Assembly (NCBI GenBank): GCA_026225945.1
Contig: JAMJFZ010002307.1
Location: forward strand, 1,274,001 to 1,338,000
DNA length: 64,000 nt
Reading direction: 5' to 3'
From: Cricetomys ansorgei
Lineage: Eukaryota > Chordata > Mammalia > Rodentia > Nesomyidae
The notes under the pieces are model-generated. The model saw only the letters and a program-made list of their open reading frames with translations. It made no database searches and had not been told where the DNA came from. Positions 32,788 through 44,340 of this stretch are shown one piece after another (position 1 is the first letter of the stretch; each line of letters starts with the position of its first letter). The position numbers and the translations under genes are program-made.

Positions 32788-32934
32788 AACAGCTCCCTAC
32801 TTAAAATCTTGAGATAGACTCTCATACAGTTGCCAAGGCTGGCCTTGCCCTCTCTACTGTCCAGGCAAAGCATTGAACTTCTAATCATCCCGCTTCAGCC
32901 TCCTGAGCATCTGGACCCAGGCAGAAGCCACCAG
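32788..32934 (-). repeat. Old B1/PB1-like SINE
   Basis: TCATACAGTTGCCAAGGCTG, GGCCTTGCCCTCTC and CGCTTCAGCCTCCTGAGCAT are reversed B1 landmarks. An ID-like reversed half (AGGCAAGTGCTCCACATC) lies just to the left. Confidence 0.5.
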
Positions 32935-33056
32935 TTTCTGAGAGATACATCTTAAGGTTATTTACTAGAATAATTTCAGTCATATTCTTAAATTGTGATT
33001 TATTTGGCATGAAACAAAATGTCTTTGGCAAGCTTAAATCGGTGACGGCCCGAGAG

Positions 33057-33075
33057 TGGCCAGTAGGTGGCAGCA
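33057..33075 (+). promoter_or_regulatory. Candidate CTCF motif (forward), strong
   Basis: TGGCCAGTAGGTGGCAGCA matches the 19-bp CTCF consensus at its most constrained positions (TGGCCA, AGG, GGC). It lies in unique-looking DNA outside any SINE. Confidence 0.65.
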
Positions 33076-34190
33076 CTCGAGTCAGCCAGCCTGGGAAGAA
33101 CCAAACTTGGTAGATAGGTTTCTGTGTGCTCTTGCTAGCCACGCACTTTAGGCAACGTAAAGAAGACAAAAACAAGCAAATGTTTAAGAGAGTATAAAAA
33201 TTGCTCATGTTTGTTACATCTAGTTTTTCCTCCATAGGCATATTTTTACCTAGTTATATAAGCACGCATACAATTTGTTTCTGATTCTTCCAACGCTGCT
33301 GTCAGCCTGACCTTTAAAAACAAGTAAGTTCTAGCTTGTCTCCCTCTCTTCTAAGGCTTCTCTGTGCCCTCTAGCTTTCCGTTTTCCAGCACCATCTTCT
33401 TGCCTTGCACTGAAAAGTACTCAATTCGTATCAGTCCGATCTCTCTAAATATTTTTAAATCAGTGACTGTAGTGAACACATAGCACACTTTAAACATCTC
33501 ACCCTTTTATAGGTGTGCAAACAATTCCGTGACTCGTGTCACTGTGTAAAAATCCCAGAACAGGTAAATGTTGCAGCCCTCCAACTCTCCCGAGCCATCA
33601 GACAATCCCACTTGTCCCCGAGCCTGGCAGGCCCATTCCATCCGTCTGTGACTCTGGTGGCTCTGCGTTCCTTGAACCTGCAGTCATGCAGTGCTGCTTG
33701 TCTTCTGTGTCGGGCTCACTTTCCTTAACATGCTCGGATCCTCCAGGCTGTAACTGTGGCAAGGTTTCCTGTCACCTTAGGGATAAACATTGCGTTCGAC
33801 TGCCACATTGAGCTTATTTGCCCATCTGTCAGTGAACATCTGTGTTGTTCTTCCAGATGTCCATTGAAGAAAAAATATCTCCATTTTCTCTGTTGCTGGT
33901 GCCTCTGCTCTGAAACCTTAGCTGACTTTGGTGCAATCTGGGGGAAAGATAAGCTCAGCAATTTCACCCCTTTCTGCTTGGGGATCTGCCTGTTTGGCAA
34001 GCAGAATGTGTTTCGGTCTATAATTTGCCTTGTGATGAAAGGAACTTGCCCTTGAGAGGGGGAATAACCCCATGAGGGGAATAACCTGTACCAGAGCTGA
34101 GCATGTTAGATTAAGGGAGCTAAGCATTAGCTACAAATCAGAAGTTGTGGTCTTTAAACAGTTGTATGATTTACAATGTTACCATTCTTG
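33076..34190. other. Intergenic DNA, no gene recognised
   Basis: Unique-looking. Open frames at 33513-34055 overlap on both strands without domains. Confidence 0.45.
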
Positions 34191-34258
34191 GTCAAACCTG
34201 TTCGCTCATACTTGTAACCCAGCACTCAAGAGCTGAGGCAGGAATATTGTAGACTTTA
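34191..34258 (+). repeat. B1 5' fragment followed by a (GACA)n array
   Basis: TTGTAACCCAGCACTCAAGA and GCTGAGGCAGGAATATT, then (GACA)n at about 34281-34315. Confidence 0.7.
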
Positions 34259-34280
34259 AAAAAAATAGGTAGGGAAATAA

Positions 34281-34313
<33 letters not shown>

Positions 34314-34349
34314 TAGATGTATAGTATATAAAACAAAAGCTTCACCAGG

Positions 34350-34490
34350 GTGAAGGTGGCAGCACAAGCCTTTAATCCCAGCACTCGGGAGGCAGAGGCA
34401 GGCGGATCTCTGTGAGTTTGAGGCCAGCCTGGTCTACTGAGTGAGTTCCAGGACAGCCAGAGTTACAGCAGACAAACCCTGCCACCCCCC
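34350..34490 (+). repeat. B1 SINE, near full length
   Basis: GTGGCAGCACAAGCCTTTAA, TCCCAGCACTCGGGAGGCAG and TTTGAGGCCAGCCTGGTCTA, ending in a C run then A run. It shares the GAGTTACAGCAGA ending with the copy in PTHLH intron 3. Confidence 0.9.
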
Positions 34491-35101
34491 CCCAAAAAAA
34501 ATCTCAAAATACTGCGTAGCCTTTTGTGTTCAAATATAACACACTTTAAATAGATGAGAATCACTAGCGTCACTCTGCCCAATAAAACTGTAGCTGGGTA
34601 AACTCAAGTAACTGTATTACTCTTCGCTATATTTTGTTTGTAAATACAAAGTGGAACTGTAAATAGGCCATGTGCACATCCACCATAGTGTAAAATCATG
34701 ACTGCCTTTTCACAAATGGAAAGTTGTAGAAGGCAAAAGTTCCTTGTGGACACAGATAAGCACTGGAGAAGCCAGGAAAAGTTAACCACGCAGTTGATCT
34801 CTCCAAAGGGAGAAGATATTTGGTTGTTCTTCTGGAATGCTGGGAAAAAAATTAGTTTGCAACCTGGTAATCCTTTGCTACCCATTGAGCCAGGCTCTCC
34901 CCCAGAATATTATGATTGTTTATTCCAGAATTTCTCCTCTCCTCTAAAACCTTGGGTATTGCTTCTAGGCCACGAAGCTCACCCTTATGAGAGATGTCAT
35001 TTGTACTTTACAACAGCCTGAGTGACTTTTATGTTATCTTAGGGCCAGACCAATCCTAACTCCCACAGGCCTTATGTTTACCTCAGTCAATCTTCCTAGA
35101 C

Positions 35102-35322
35102 CAATGGTTCTCAACCTATGGGTCATGACTCTTTGGGGAGTCAAATGACTCTTTCACTGGGTCACCTAAGACCATCTGCATACCAGATATTTACATTATG
35201 ATTCACAGCAGTAGCAAAATTATAGTTACGAAGTAACAACAAAAATAATGTTATGGTTGGGGGTCACCACATGAGGACCTGTATTAAAGGGTCAGCAGCA
35301 TTAGGAAGGCTGAGAACCACTG
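35102..35322 (+). mobile_element. URR1-type hAT-Charlie non-autonomous DNA transposon
   Basis: Terminal inverted repeats CAATGGTTCTCAACCT and AGGCTGAGAACCACTG flank about 220 bp including GGTTGGGGGTCACCACA. The 8-bp flanks TCCTAGAC and CCCTAGAC (7 of 8 identical) are a target-site duplication of hAT length. There is no transposase; it is a rodent-specific internally deleted family. Confidence 0.9.
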
Positions 35323-35330
35323 CCCTAGAC

Positions 35331-35620
35331 TCTTATCTTGAACATTGTTTCTAAGTCAACAGAGTCCATCTTTACAGAAGAAGCCATATGTGCTTTGCAA
35401 AGATCTTCAGTGTCTTACGCTTTGTTGTACTCATGGGACTGAGTTAATTTCTATCAGAGAGCTTTCCAAAATTGTGCTGTGCTTAAATATAGCTAAAATA
35501 AGTGAACTGGCCGAAGCTTGTCCGAGCACCAGTACCTGACTCGGGCTGAGCCAAGTTTCGTTCTTGTTTCTTCATGGACCATTTCCCTGCCATCCAGAAG
35601 GCCTGCGGAGATACTCCAGA
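35331..35620 (+). repeat. Solo LTR-like element (rodent), copy 1
   Basis: TTGAACATTGTTTCTAAGTC through CTTTCCAAAATTGTGCTGTG and TGACTCGGGCTGAGCCAAGT to GGAGATACTCCAG is paralogous to 54110-54540. It is an endogenous-retrovirus-type LTR by its layout; the family is not assigned. The URR1 element inserted at or next to its left edge. Confidence 0.5.
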
Positions 35621-37193
35621 GCTAATCCTCGGCTGCCTGTGTGCACAAGGACCTTTTGCCCTCTACAGAAAGGATCTTCTTTTTCATGCTTAGCTTTGGC
35701 TGTGACAATGAGACCCCTGTGTTCCAAGTCTCTGGTTAAAGCCATCAAAGGTCATGGTGGCTTACAGACATGTGAGCTCTGAGCCAAGCATGCTTCCCTC
35801 TGCACAGTCCATCCATGAGGGCAAGACCAGGGTACTGAATCCCAGAGAGGAGCTTCTGCCATCAAAGGGGAAGAGTTCCTAATAGCAGAATCAAGTGAGC
35901 CTGTTTCTGCTGCTCAAAATATTTCTGTTTTTTACCTATGTGACTAGGAAACCTGGGGTGCTTAATAATCATGAGGTCTCAGTTGGCGGCGGCCAGGGTG
36001 TGAGTTCCCTCAGATGCACAGGCTGCGTGTGAGCCAGACCACTGTGCTCCAGGGTCTATGGAGCGACAGTTTACTGGGAGCAACCACTGCTGAAGAAAGG
36101 CTATATGTCAAGTTGGTTCCATGCTGGATCATTTGCAGGTCTCCTTAGAGCCTTTTATTTGAGCTCCCAAATGTATCTGACCAAAAAAGAATTATTTTCT
36201 GTAAGTTCACCACAAAAATGAGAAGTCTCGAGGATTTCCCACATACCCAACGTGCACGTGAGCAGCCTCCCTCTCTACTAACATGGCTGTCACAAGTGAT
36301 GAACCAGCCGTGGCCTGGCATCACCCAGAGTCTGCAGTTGGCGCTCGCTGTCAGTCGGCCCTGGAGTTACACGAGTCCCAGCAGTAACCCAAGGTGATGT
36401 CCTAGTCCTAACACCTCTCTGTATTTTGTCTATTCACTTCACCTTCCCATCAAGAAAAGCATGGATTCTTCCACTTTCCCTGTGGTTGGGTCTTTCCTGG
36501 AGTATATTGTTGAATTCATCCAATATGTTGATTGGCTTTGAAATGTGTACCTGGGTCTCCTCCATGGTATTTCATAAAAAGGCAGCTAAACTCTTCCCTC
36601 CCTCCACCTGTGGCTGCCACTTCTGTCTCTTGTTCTGCAATCAAAGATGGTTTCATCTCTCCCTCCACAATCTGTGAGCCTCTTATCTCATTTTATGCTT
36701 GTCCCTGGTGTTTTATTGCACAAGTTAGGATTTGCAGTATAAAAATCAGTATGAAATTTGGTATGAAAATCAGCTTTTTCAATATAAAAGAGCAGGGGTG
36801 AGATGCAATTTATTTCCCACTTTTATGAAGAACAATTTAGCCATTTTTCAGTTGTTTATGTCCTTTCAAGAAACTATGGCCTAGTGTAAGTTAGCAATAT
36901 CTTTTATTCTAATGACTTCAGCCTTTTAGCTCTCATGATAATTTTAAGACCCATTCTGAGTGAGTGTGTATGTGATGTGAGGTAAGGGTCCAGACTCATT
37001 CTTTTGCATGTTGAGAACTGGCTGTCCTGTAGCCTAGCACCGTTTGTTTTGTTTGTTTGTTTGCTTTTTAAAACCCCTTTTCCCCATGGGATTGTCTTCC
37101 AGTGATTTCTGGACCAGGAATTTGTTCCAGTACCCTCTGTATTCTGTAAGGCCCCCAATGCTTTAGGGAAGTTTGCTTTTAATATTGTTTTTA
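35621..37193. other. Intergenic DNA, no gene recognised
   Basis: Unique-looking. Open frames 36426-36801 overlap in two frames and show no domain. Confidence 0.4.
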
Positions 37194-37383
37194 GGGGCTG
37201 GAAAGATGATTCTATGGTTAGGAATAAACCTGTTGCTCTTGCAGAGGACTTGAGTTTAGTTCCCAGCACCCACATGCTAGCTTACAAACTACCAGTAATT
37301 CCAGTTCCAGGGCCTTGACATCCTCTTCTGGCTTCTCAGGGCACATGCAGGCATGTGTCATACCCACCTACAGAGACACACAT
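37194..37383 (+). repeat. B3 SINE
   Basis: GGGGCTGGAAAGATGATTCT, GTTGCTCTTGCAGAGGACTT, TTCCCAGCACCCACATGC and ATCCTCTTCTGGCTTCTCAG. Confidence 0.85.
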
Positions 37384-37499
37384 CTAAGGAATTCCTAGAT
37401 CTGGTCTTGGAAGCATGCAGGGTAACTCCAACTATGATGTGCACAGAAAACAATAACCAAAATTTATTTATGTATCATTTAAATTTATTCCTTAATTTA

Positions 37500-37570
37500 T
37501 TTTGTGTTGTGAATTGAAGCCAGGGCCTTATGTAAACATACATCCTACCACTGAGCTGCTTCCAAGCACA
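37500..37570 (-). repeat. ID SINE fragment
   Basis: GAAGCCAGGGCCTTATGTAA and CCTACCACTGAGCTGCTTCC are a reversed ID body. Confidence 0.65.
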
Positions 37571-39239
37571 TAATGACCTCTTTCAATGGGTTCAGACAAC
37601 AGCACTAAGCCCTAAGCAGTTGCCGCAAGCTGGAGATCAAATGCAAGAATCCGAACCAGAGGTTGGCAAGCAAGTGGCAGCAGGAAAAAAGCCGACACCC
37701 AAGGTGAGGCCTGGAGGCTACAGTGGGCAGGGACCTCTACCCAAGCCTGTGGGGAGAGAGCCGATAGAAGGTTGAAGAGCAGGCTCAGCTCTGGCTTGGT
37801 GAATGGTACTTTCCCAGAGCATTGCTAGGGAAAAGGTTAAATATTAGTATTTTAGATAGATTATACGTTCACGAAAACCCCTACGACAGGCCAACACATC
37901 TGCCAGGCATGTACTCTAAATGCCCCACACAAAAGAGTTGCAGTGAACTGAACAGGGCAGAATTTTCCACCCTAATTTAATGCAGGCCTGGCATCAGCTG
38001 ATGGTCTGTAGGTGGGATTAGCGCGTTGTAAATCTGTGTTGCTTTTGCTGGGTCCCTCAACTGGAGCCATGCTCTTCACACCCCTATGTAACTTTGAAAT
38101 TTGGAGGCCCTTCCCTCCAACTTTCACAGACCACCCTGACCCAGCGGAACCAGCTGAAGCACTCCAGCCCCACAGAAGCAATGCTTGACCGAGCACTGAA
38201 GACATGATTCACAGCACACAGGACACTTTGCCCCTTCCTTTCAGGGCTATAACATCTGTTCTGTCTACTTCTACTATTGTCTCAGCATTCATTACTCTGT
38301 TTCTGTTCCACTGAACATTCTTGATCACGGATATCCTGTACACTTGCTCTCTGTCACTGGGGGAGGGGTGGCAGTGTGAAGTCCTGCTACTGCAGCTGCC
38401 GGAGGGACCACCGATGGTGCTGTTGTTGGCAAGCACCAAGCCATTAGGAACCGGGTCTCTAATAAAATGTAAGCTCTCTGCCATGCCTGGACTCTCTGAG
38501 GATGTCCAAGAAATATTGTCACCATTTAAACCTGGAGGAGGCCTTGTGCGAAAGGCCCAAGGGAGAATGCTGGCTCAGCTCTCGAGCTGTCATAAAACTG
38601 ACACGTACATTTCCAAACACACTGGAGTGAGAAAAACATTAATGCTGTCAGTATTCTTAGCTTTTACCTTCTTAGCTGGTAGTTTTTAATAAAATGTTAC
38701 CATTTAGTTTCTATAATTATCTGATGGAGAGGAAGGGGTGGAAATGGGGAGTGGGGCAGGAGGAAAGAAAAACCGCCGTGATGCCAGGGCGAGGAGAAAC
38801 GTCAAAGCTGAATGGCTGAGAATACGCGTGCGGTCAGGACTTGAAAGCCTGGACTGACACTCACCAGCTGGATGGCTTGGTCAAGTGACTCGACCCTTGG
38901 AACTTATTTCATCTATTGCAAATGGGAATGATGCTTGCCTACCCCGTGTGGTTGGTGAGATAATACTTAAAGTAACCGGGCACAGCAATTAGTTAAGTAG
39001 CTTTCCAATACAACAGAAATAACACAGAATGGGCAGAGTGGATGAAGTAAGACCATTGTACTCATCCATCTCCTACAGTTTCACACGTCTGTCCTCTCTC
39101 TCTCTCTCTCTCTCTGGTGTCCAGGGAGAAATGTGGTAGCAGAATTGGAGAGTTAGGAAAGAGCTTGCTGAAGATACCACACACCCTATACATAACATTT
39201 GGAGGAATGGAGCTGGAACTGACCTGGGACTCCTCTCTA
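37571..39239. other. Intergenic DNA, no gene recognised
   Basis: Includes a (TC)n run at 39092-39115. The open frame 38321-38689 (122 codons) has no recognised domain or context. Confidence 0.4.
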
Positions 39240-39955
39240 CGGACTAGCTCTCACAGCGTCTGAAGGTGCTATGCAGGCTGCCAAGAACAATCAATCGTTC
39301 TACCCAGCTGTGAAGCCTAAGAACCGCAATGATTAGCACAGCAAGATATAGCCAAGGGCACAACAGTGGCAAATACATCTTTGGGATAACCAACAGCTCT
39401 CTAATTGGAATTAAGGCCCATGAAATAAGAGAGAAACCACGCCTGGTGCTATAAATCCAGCCAACTACCCAGGTTGTAGGCCCATAGACCCTAGAGGAGA
39501 GCCTACTAACTGCCACTTTATTAAACCAGTATAACTTCTAACACCATTTTAAATACGTATCATAATACCCACCGACATTCGGAGCCCTCAGCACTCACCA
39601 AAGACAGAGATGACCACAGAAATACACCACTTGTCGAAATGCAGAGAATCACTGTCCAGAGGGACCCATCCCCACGGACACAATACAATCCCTTCACCGA
39701 GACATCTGCTGCGTGAGAGTGTCTTCTACACACGGCAGGAAAGCTGCACTCATGGGCTGTCAGCAATGAGGTTCCCCACACCAGACCTGCACAAGAACAA
39801 CACCAGCTGGCATGTCATCGTGGTTGGGGGAAATATCACAAGGTCCTACCCAAAGATGAAGAGCTATGGGCAACTAAGGAAATTTGAAAAAGGAAGAATC
39901 AGTCTTTAGTGACAAGCCATCTGATAAGTTGTCTAATCCTAAGTGATCAGTCCTG
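39240..39955 (+). repeat. Rodent interspersed repeat, L1 3'-end-like
   Basis: Segments such as CACAAGAACAACACCAGCTG, GGGGGAAATATCACAAGG and CTAATCCTAAGTGATCAG resemble a common rodent repeat with a CA-rich end, probably an old Lx-type L1 3' region. Assigned from memory of similar sequences. Confidence 0.4.

Positions 39956-39956
<1 letters not shown>

Positions 39957-40014
<58 letters not shown>
39957..40014. repeat. (CA)n microsatellite, about 29 units
   Basis: Pure CA run at the end of the preceding repeat. Confidence 0.97.
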
Positions 40015-40015
<1 letters not shown>

Positions 40016-40789
40016 AGCTGGGATGCCTGGGGCAGGATGACAGTCAGGCAGGACTGGTTGCTAAGCTGCTGTTTGGCTGAACTGCATCCTGCCCCAGAAG
40101 ATGGATTGTGACCCACAGGATGCACTTCCGGCTCCGCTGGCCTTGGTGATCTGCCTCACCATTAGCTATCTGAACAAAATCGGAGTAAGACAGGATGGGG
40201 AAAAGGCTGAAGGTAGAGCTTGGTCTTTGTCTAGAAAGTGTGCAATTTTCAGGCAAGGATGGATCCTCACACATTTTGTTAAGATGCAAGAACTGTAGCA
40301 AGAACCTTCCCTGGGGAAAGGCTCTTCAGCTAAAGTGAGTCTGCAGTGTCAGATCTGACGGTTCTTCCCACAGGAAGGCAATCTGGGGTGTGATGGTTCT
40401 GTGTAAACTGAAGCAACCGTTGCTGCTGTTTGGTACCTGCGAATGTCCTTGCTCTTCTTTTCTGAGCACACAAGGTGCTCAGTTAAGCATCAACTCACTT
40501 CTACACACAGCTGCATGTAAGTGTGACCCGTAAGAACTCACGCTTATCAAATTCCACCATAAATAAGGGTAGCGCAATATTTACAGATTAAAGGAAAATG
40601 TTAATGTGTATGTGGGGGGGTATGTGGAGAGAAGTATACACACACACACATTTCAGATATTGTTCTAGAACGCACCTACAGTGTAAGCTTCATGAGGCAA
40701 AAACTTGTCCATTTTATGGTAAGGTTTTATACTTATTGGCTGAAAGAATGCATATGTAATAAATTATTTCATTTGGTCCTCAAGATAAT

Positions 40790-41310
40790 CTTTAATAATC
40801 ATTTGTCTTTTACTAAAATTCAAATATTATCACCACAATGTGGAAAGTGGGCAGCTGGTTGTTAACAGTGCTTGCCCATGGCAAAGTACAGAACTTTATT
40901 CAAGTCCCAAGGTGGATCTGTACCCCCATGGAAATCATGTACCCACAGATTTTTTTTTCCTTTATATGTACATGTTTTGCCTGCACATATGTCTGCAAAT
41001 TTGTATTCTTGGTACCCAAGAATGTCAGAACAGGGCTTCAGATCCTCTAGAAATGGATGTTTGTCAGCTGACATGTGGGTGCTGGAAATCAAACCTGGAT
41101 CCCCTGGGAGACCAGCCAGTGATCTTAACTCCTGAGCCATCTCTCCGACCCCTTAAAGAAGACGTTTTTTTTTCTATTTATTCTATTCTATTCATCTTCA
41201 TCTCTGAGGCTAAAATGTTGACCCATCTTTGCTGCTACTGGAGGGAAGAGTGTTTCTTAAGCACACAGCCCACACCCCTTCTCAATGGCCATATGCTGGA
41301 GAATGGGATT
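40790..41310 (+). repeat. Local duplication, copy A (interrupted by a B3 SINE)
   Basis: Shares ordered segments with 42475-42775: ACCACAATG + GGAAGTGGG, then CAGAACTT, ATCTTTGCTGCTA and GCACACAGCCCACAC. Copy A alone contains the B3 at 40957-41152. Confidence 0.8.
40957..41152 (-). repeat. B3 SINE inserted in duplication copy A
   Basis: TATATGTACATGTTTTGCCT, TGGGTGCTGGAAATCAAACC and CTGAGCCATCTCTCCGACCC are reversed B3 landmarks. Confidence 0.9.
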
Positions 41311-41520
41311 AAGAATGAAAAGTCAGATTGCTGTCAGTCAGTATGCCACAGTTCAAAGATCTCCACTGCCATGGCCAAGTCCACTCAGGTAGAAGCCAGG
41401 CTGGAGCCCAGCTATGTTCTTATCCCAGGTTTGTGGTGTTAAATGAGAACAGTAGCTTTGTTCCCTTTTCCAGTTGCTGTTGCTGAGCTGGCTTCATTTC
41501 CTCTGCTGTGCCTTTTCTGT

Positions 41521-41553
41521 TGGTAGGTAGGTAGGTAGCTAGTTAGGTAGGTA
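41521..41553. repeat. (GGTA)n microsatellite
   Basis: TGGTAGGTAGGTAGGTAGCT followed by two further units. Confidence 0.9.
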
Positions 41554-42053
41554 GTTCTCTCTTGGTTTTAGCTGGAGGCTGAGGTTGAGGAGATTCACTA
41601 TCCCACTGTTCAGGGCATTTTAATTCTCCTTTTGAACCAACTCAGAGACCTCTTCACACATCCATTCTCTTGCTTTCTTTTCCTGTTGACATTTCTCTGT
41701 CATCCCCTCTTTGACTCAAGCAATTACTAAATAAGAGGTAAATATACTCTCCTTGATGGAAAAGAACCATCTGGAATCCTTTTTACCTCAAGGTCTTGAT
41801 ACATCTTCCTAAGAAGCAATAGAGAAAAAGAAAGGAATTCCACTTACAGGAAAAAAGGTAAAACTAATTAGCTAATACCCAATCCTACACCCAGGGGGAT
41901 GTGGCATACACCCCTATCCGTAAGAAACCTTGGACTTGGGAGATGTTTGGATTCTTAGAGAATCATTAGCTTCCTATATCCCTCTTCTTTCCACCAAAAA
42001 CGAGGAATACTGGGTAATGTATCCAGTGGGTGGCTTTTTCATTAACCCCTGAT

Positions 42054-42054
<1 letters not shown>

Positions 42055-42095
<41 letters not shown>
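42055..42095. repeat. (CA)n microsatellite, about 20 units
   Basis: Pure CA run. Confidence 0.97.
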
Positions 42096-42098
<3 letters not shown>

Positions 42099-42474
42099 GA
42101 GGGGGAAAGACTGACCTACATGCTCAGAAGAAAAATAAATGATAAACAAGAATTAAGAGTTCTGTTGAGAATGTTTCTCACTTGGGAAACTGAATACTGG
42201 CCCCTGCACTCATGGTGTCCGTTGGCATGAATGCCCACTTAGTATTTAACTTGTTGAATTTCTTGCTTCCAGATCCTCCTGGCCAAATTTATTGCTATGG
42301 CTGAAGAAAGGATTTTTTTCCCCCATGAAACTTGTTTTGGCTTGAAGTAAAGTTCAAATAATATTTACCAAGATTATTAAAAAACTCTAAAGCTTTTTTC
42401 TTCTTCAACATCCAGGGATGGAATGTCAGAAAGTGTTGACAATAATTTTTAAAATTAATATTTTTGGAAGAATT

Positions 42475-42775
42475 TTCTTTAATAAAAGATCAAATAATTA
42501 CCACAATGCTGGAAGTGGGTGGCTGACTGGTAACAATGCTTACCCACGATGAAGAGCAGAACTTCACGCAAGCTCTGGGGTGGCTTTGTACCCAGTGGAA
42601 ACATAGATTCTCTTCTTAATGAGGAATTAAAACTTTTATTCTACTTATGCTCAGCTTGAAGGCTGAAATGCTGACCTCAAAACCATCTTTGCTGCTAGCA
42701 AAGGGCAGAATGCTTCTCAATGGAGCACACAGCCCACACACCTTCTAGATGGCCACACAGTGGGGAATTCTGGTC
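42475..42775 (+). repeat. Local duplication, copy B
   Basis: The counterpart of 40790-41310 in the same orientation, about 1.7 kb away, lacking the B3. Best-matching parts are 42502-42605 and 42665-42760. Confidence 0.8.
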
Positions 42776-42845
42776 CGTTTATTAGGAAAACAATTGTAGC
42801 CTGTTCTACTCTGCAGTCTTCCTTTCTTTCAACATCCAGCCAAAG

Positions 42846-42975
42846 CAGCTGGGTGCGATGGTGGTGCATGCCTGTAACCCCAACACTTGGGAGGGGGAGG
42901 CAGAAGGACCAGGGGAGGAGCCCTTCAACTATAAAGGGAGTTCAAGTCCAGCCTGAACTACAGGGGACGCTGTCT
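42846..42975 (+). repeat. B1-like SINE (old, with insertion)
   Basis: GTGCGATGGTGGTGCATGCC, AACCCCAACACTTGGGAGG and GAGTTCAAGTCCAGCCTGAA. Confidence 0.7.
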
Positions 42976-44009
42976 CAGAACAAACAAATGGATGAAAACT
43001 TGCAGCCAGGACAGAGGTCTGTGAGAAAGAATGATGTTGATGAAGACCTGGCTTATAGCAGAATCACCACCATGATTTGGAGGCTAGCCCCAAGGAACTG
43101 ACTCTTCCCAGTCTCCTTATAGGAAAACTTTATACAATAAGATGCCTCCCTGCCCTGCCAGAGCTGTGTTCGCATCCCACGCCCCAAAACCTTTCAGTTT
43201 TATACTCCATTCTGCATGTCATCTTCTCAAATTCCAAGTTACAGTGTTTACTTCCTTAGTTTGGCAGAGGTCTGTGCCCCTCGTCCCCTGAGAATGGACG
43301 CTCCATGCGGGAGTGACCCGGCTAGTCCTGTTTGAGGATGCTGATGCTCTGCAACCACGTACTGAGTTCCCACAAATGAAAGCCGGGTTTCTAGTCAGAT
43401 CCCTGCTTCAGGTGGGCTCCCAGTGACCCCAGCACAATCACTGAGACACACGGAAAAAACAGGGTGGAACGTTCCATCAGAACCTGTTCTTTAGATGGTA
43501 GGGGAAGGTACCCACTGCAAAGCCGGGGCACCGACTTCTACCCTCCAAACCCAGGAGAGTGCGGACTCCCTCAGACCTCCACACACGCCATGGTGTGGCA
43601 TGCACGGACACCCAAACACACTGAATGAATGCAATTTTTTAAAAATAAAGAACTTGTTCCTCTTCTGTTTCCTAGTCATCCCAGCACTCATGGTAGAGAA
43701 TCTCACCTTCCATGTCTACACTCTCTGGAAGATTCCAAGTCAAAACAAGCATTCAGGGAGTCGGGGGGAGACAGTGAGCAGGCCAGGCCATGTGGTCAGC
43801 CGATTTGATTTACATTTCCTTATTATTTGCATCTTTTTCCTAAAAAAGAAATATTCTGTTTCTCAAAAGTTTTCCTTGCCACTCTTTGGGTTTGGTCTAG
43901 TGTGCAGAGACCATCTGCTTGACTAGTTTGTGACATCACCCACGCCAGCTAGAGACACTGTACCTCTTCGTGGCCAGGTATCAGGAACAACCACAGGAAT
44001 GAGACTAAT
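42976..44009. other. Intergenic DNA, no gene recognised
   Basis: The open frame 43495-43926 (143 codons) has no recognised domain. Confidence 0.4.
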
Positions 44010-44340
44010 GCAGTCTCGGGGTTCTCTAAGGGAACAAAACTGATAGAATGATATATATATAAATATGTGGGGTTTATTAAACTGGCTACAGTTGTACTCT
44101 GTGTGGCTCAATAATGGCTACCTCATGCTGGAGAGGCTGAAAATCCAATAGTTCCTCAGGCATCGACTGGAAGCCTCAGCAGTCCCAGTCAGGAGCTGAA
44201 GGCCAGGAAGGTTCCTGGGTCTTTGTAAGCAGAGTTAAGGCTTGCACGGCTTTGGCACAGTGCCTGGTTCACATCCCAGTTCCCCCCTGTGCTAAGCTTA
44301 TTTGCTTCCTTCATTTTAACCCGGTATAGCTCTCACTAAT
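44010..44340. repeat. Probable rodent LTR-like interspersed repeat
   Basis: GGTTCTCTAAGGGAACAAAA, CTGATAGAATGATATATATA and TTTATTAAACTGGCT match a common rodent repeat as I remember it; the family is not assigned. Confidence 0.35.

Noticed and set aside
38129..38137. GACCACCCT, one base off the GLI consensus
   Set aside because: PTHLH is a Hedgehog-responsive gene, but a single near-match of 9 bp is expected by chance in 64 kb.
40840..41442. 200-codon frame
   Set aside because: It spans a reversed B3 SINE and a local duplication; copy B does not keep the frame.
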